From Roseivirga sp. E12 (lineage in GTDB: Bacteria > Bacteroidota > Bacteroidia > Cytophagales > Cyclobacteriaceae): a DNA stretch of 64,000 bases. Numbering within the stretch: the stretch's first letter is position 1; the number at the start of each line of letters is the position of its first letter. A program made the translations under genes and the position numbers. Of the stretch, positions 61,811-64,000 are shown piece by piece. Under the pieces are notes generated by a model, which worked only from the letters and a program-made list of their open reading frames with translations, did not search any database and was not told where the DNA came from. The stretch is from NCBI RefSeq assembly GCF_017592825.1, contig NZ_JAGFMD010000007.1:62001-126000 (forward strand), in the 5' to 3' direction.

Positions 61811-63133
61811 CTATTGACGCTTGAAACGCACTCTTTTTAAGTAAGTAGGTTTGATATCACTATTGGCGGGAGTTCCGGTTAATGGTTTGGAGTCGTTGAT
61901 GTACAAAAACTGTCCATCAGGACTGAACTCAAGGTCATTTGGTAGGGACAGGCCGCCTTGCAATGCATTTCCTTCTTGATGGCCTCTATTACCACTACCT
62001 ACTATTAACTCACTATTGCCGTCCAAATCGACTTTGTACACTTGATTTGATGCCCTGGCTACCACATACAAATTGTCTTGATAGAATGTTAAGTGCCCAT
62101 TGTTGCCCCCTGGGAATCCTACTAGCACGGATGATGTTCCTTGAGGGTCAATCTTGACCACGTTAGCACTACTAAAATTGGCCACGTACAAATTCCCATC
62201 ATTGTCTATTGTGATTCCGTTTGGACAGGCGAATAGATTTCCACTAGCAAAAACGCTTACCTCACCTCCAGGTGTGACTTTCTTGACTGTATTGTCACCA
62301 CAGTTGGCCACATACAAATTTCCAGCATTGTCGAATACGACACCTACTGGAGATGACATTCCTGAAACGAAAGGAGATACTTGTCCCGAAGAATTAATCG
62401 TACTCACGCTGCCTCCTTGAATGTTTGATTGGTAGAGTAGAGAGCCATCAGCATTGAAGGTATTGCCAGAAGCGCCTACTAGACCATTAGCAAATACACT
62501 GGCTTCACCTTCAGGAGTAATTTTGTAAACCAACGTACCTGGAGGACTGCCGAGTGATTGCCCAAAATCTGCACAATAGATATTGCCTTCGCTATCTACC
62601 TCTAAACCACCTGTACCTATGGGCAATTCAGCCATTATTTCTAGCACATCTGCATTTTCAAGCGTAACGGGATTTGATTGGTTACTCAGCTTGTTGGCTG
62701 TCACATTAGTGCCGTCTCCAATGGCCAAGACGAACACACTGTATGTCTCTCCTTCAACAATTTCATTTCCTTCTACGTCTAATAACCCAGCATTTAGGTT
62801 TGTACTAATATTACCTCCTGTCTTTGAAATCCGGAAGTAGCTGCTCGCAGGTAATGCTTCAATCGAGGCTAGAGATAGGTTACTAATAGCAGATTGCTTG
62901 GTGATAATTGCCCGGTATTCTTGAACAAAACCTTCATTGACTGAAACGTCAAATGATACTCTGAAATCTGAGGCATTGGCGTTATTATTAAGGTCTGTGA
63001 TGACTAGGCTGGCCACTGCTATTGAGGGTTCAGGAGTTCCTCCATCATCGCCACCTTCATCACTTCCACATGAAAAAGATGAGATCAAGATTACTATTAA
63101 GCAAAGGATTGAGGTTATGGTTGGTTTTAGCAT
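61811..63133 (-). CDS. NHL-repeat/SMP-30-like beta-propeller lipoprotein
   Basis: 440 residues with a lipobox (SSFSCGSDE, Cys22) and a Gly/Asp-rich linker. Residues about 35-160 form an FNIII-like beta domain. From about 165 the NHL-type blades repeat: GLEVDSEGNIYCADF, GVVFDNAGNLYVANCGDNTVKKV, GITIDNDGNLYVANFSSANVVKI and so on. An anchored propeller, likely on the outer membrane, for binding rather than for a known catalysis. Convergent with the response regulator; its stop is one base from it. Confidence 0.85.
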   Translation of the reverse strand: MLKPTITSILCLIVILISSFSCGSDEGGDDGGTPEPSIAVASLVITDLNNNANASDFRVSFDVSVNEGFVQEYRAIITKQSAISNLSLASIEALPASSYFRISKTGGNISTNLNAGLLDVEGNEIVEGETYSVFVLAIGDGTNVTANKLSNQSNPVTLENADVLEIMAELPIGTGGLEVDSEGNIYCADFGQSLGSPPGTLVYKITPEGEASVFANGLVGASGNTFNADGSLLYQSNIQGGSVSTINSSGQVSPFVSGMSSPVGVVFDNAGNLYVANCGDNTVKKVTPGGEVSVFASGNLFACPNGITIDNDGNLYVANFSSANVVKIDPQGTSSVLVGFPGGNNGHLTFYQDNLYVVARASNQVYKVDLDGNSELIVGSGNRGHQEGNALQGGLSLPNDLEFSPDGQFLYINDSKPLTGTPANSDIKPTYLKRVRFKRQ

Positions 63134-63277
63134 CAGTAAGTATTTGCAGCTAAAACGAGATCAAGGAGAAAAGCAGCGTCAATTTTGCAAAAACCACATG
63201 TTTATGTAGGTTCCAATAAAAATGGAGATTGAAAGAATTGTGTTTAACAGGACTACCAATGAATGTATAAAAATCGA

Positions 63278-63285
63278 TAAGTTTG
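63278..63285 (+). promoter_or_regulatory. -7 box (TAAGTTTG) upstream of the dehydratase gene
   Basis: Exact TAnnTTTG, 21 bases before the ATG at 63307. No clear -33 TTG at the usual distance. Confidence 0.5.
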
Positions 63286-63306
63286 AATCAGACTTTAACC
63301 AGACCT

Positions 63307-64000
63307 ATGGAGTTTCCTGTTTCACTTCAAGATATTCAAACAGCTCATCAAAGAATAGTGCCTTATGTACACCGAACGCCTATCTTGACATCAGAAAGTG
63401 TCAATGAAATAGCGGGTTGCGAGCTCTATTTTAAGTGTGAGAACTTTCAGAAAGTTGGAGCTTTTAAAGCTAGAGGAGGGGTAAATGCAGTGCTGTCATT
63501 ACCTGAGGAACAAAGGAAAAAGGGAGTTGTTACCCATAGCTCTGGAAATCACGCTCAGGCCATTGCGATGGCTGCGAAAATGGCTGGAATTCCTGCGTAT
63601 ATCGTTATGCCCAAAACTGCACCCGAAGTAAAAAGGAAGGCTGTGGCTGGTTATGGTGCTCAAATCACACTTTGCGAACCCACTCAACAGTCAAGGGAAG
63701 AAAATGCCGTTCGCATCCAAGATGAAACAGGGGCTACTTTCATTTCACCTTACAATGACTATTCGGTAATCACAGGTCAGGCCAGTTGTGCTAAGGAGCT
63801 GATGGAAGATCAGCCTGGCTTGGATGCAATTATTGCTCCGGTTGGTGGTGGAGGTTTAATGGCTGGCACCCTGCTATCAGTCCACTATATGGACAATAAA
63901 ATTGATGTTTATGCCGGTGAGCCGGAAGGAGCTAAGGACACCTACCTCTCGATGCAGACAGGAGAGATTACAAAAGTAGATCACCCGAATTCTATTGCAG
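63307..64000 (+). CDS. PLP-dependent threonine/serine dehydratase or serine racemase (cut by window edge)
   Basis: The frame is open from ATG 63307 to the last base; 231 residues are visible and the C-terminal part is missing. It is a fold-type II PLP enzyme: YVHRTPILTSESVNEIAGC, the Schiff-base Lys in KVGAFKARGG, the THSSGNHAQAIA substrate loop, IVMPKTAPEVKRKAV and the phosphate-binding VGGGGLMAG. The short N-terminus and this motif set fit the catabolic threonine dehydratase / serine racemase branch, which deaminates Thr or Ser or racemises Ser. An ACT domain would lie beyond the edge, if present. Confidence 0.9.
   Translation, partial: MEFPVSLQDIQTAHQRIVPYVHRTPILTSESVNEIAGCELYFKCENFQKVGAFKARGGVNAVLSLPEEQRKKGVVTHSSGNHAQAIAMAAKMAGIPAYIVMPKTAPEVKRKAVAGYGAQITLCEPTQQSREENAVRIQDETGATFISPYNDYSVITGQASCAKELMEDQPGLDAIIAPVGGGGLMAGTLLSVHYMDNKIDVYAGEPEGAKDTYLSMQTGEITKVDHPNSIA

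Noticed and set aside
63222-63407. 61-residue frame before the dehydratase
   Set aside because: It overlaps the dehydratase start in another frame, has no family features and lies across the promoter box.
1-64000. CRISPR arrays, insertion sequences, tRNA or rRNA genes
   Set aside because: Looked for and not seen: no regular spaced repeats, no transposase-like frame, no tRNA-like cloverleaf noticed by eye.

Overview
The window reads as a chromosomal segment of a Bacteroidota bacterium, most likely a marine-type member of the order Cytophagales. The evidence is the gene content (a GldB-type gliding lipoprotein, GLPGLI and DUF5723 proteins, DUF4783 next to nadC, the conserved coaX / outer-membrane protein / TPR / lptC / CNNM / PpiD block), the many lipoproteins with an LxxC lipobox, and the repeated Bacteroidota -7 promoter box TAnnTTTG, often 2 to 7 bases from the start codon. 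I see no rRNA, tRNA, CRISPR array, transposase or prophage. Both window edges cut genes: the C-terminus of RNase G/E at the left and the N-terminal part of a PLP-dependent threonine/serine dehydratase at the right.

Layout. 1-5.2 kb: RNase G/E end, an outer-membrane barrel, gldB, a glycosyltransferase, endonuclease III and an ECF sigma factor overlapped by a small acidic protein. 5.5-15.2 kb: housekeeping genes (uvrA, DMT exporter, YcxB-like, nadC, DUF4783, gpmI, a lipoprotein, a tandem universal stress protein, DUF6787-like, Fur family). 15.2-18.2 kb: NhaD-type antiporter and anmK. 18.3-25.9 kb: the envelope-biogenesis operon from coaX through lptC and the CNNM/CorC protein, followed by PpiD-like foldase with its own promoter. 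26-33.8 kb: DUF493, a lipoprotein-anchored methyltransferase, pterin dehydratase, rsmI, an exported PLP enzyme with a TraB/Tiki-like lipoprotein, an inositol phosphatase, a small FeoB-associated Cys-rich protein, radical SAM/SPASM, DUF4105 and recX.

33.8-39.7 kb is a two-component system divergent from a GLPGLI protein and a TonB-receptor-like barrel. 39.7-46.1 kb holds a DegT aminotransferase, two small DUF proteins, a Tat-exported metallo-beta-lactamase-fold protein, and tandem M14 and M28 peptidases. 46.2-48.3 kb is the least ordinary stretch: a DUF4221-like lipoprotein, a small thioredoxin-like lipoprotein and two paralogous secreted mini-proteins with four conserved cysteines, resembling NVEALA-type loci. 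48.3-53.1 kb has a second, different type III pantothenate kinase, an amidase, a membrane protein and a DUF5723 barrel with a suspicious slippery sequence near its end. 53.1-55.1 kb has a long leader with mutually exclusive hairpins before an S41 peptidase. 55.2-64 kb: polA, a propeller-type sensor kinase with LuxR-type regulator, an NHL-repeat lipoprotein and the cut dehydratase.

Best candidates for something undescribed are the mini-protein locus (46.2-48.3 kb), the structured leader at 53.35-53.6 kb, the possible -1 frameshift at 51.7 kb, and the methyltransferase with a lipobox at 26.2 kb. Everything here is from reading the sequence; no database search was run.
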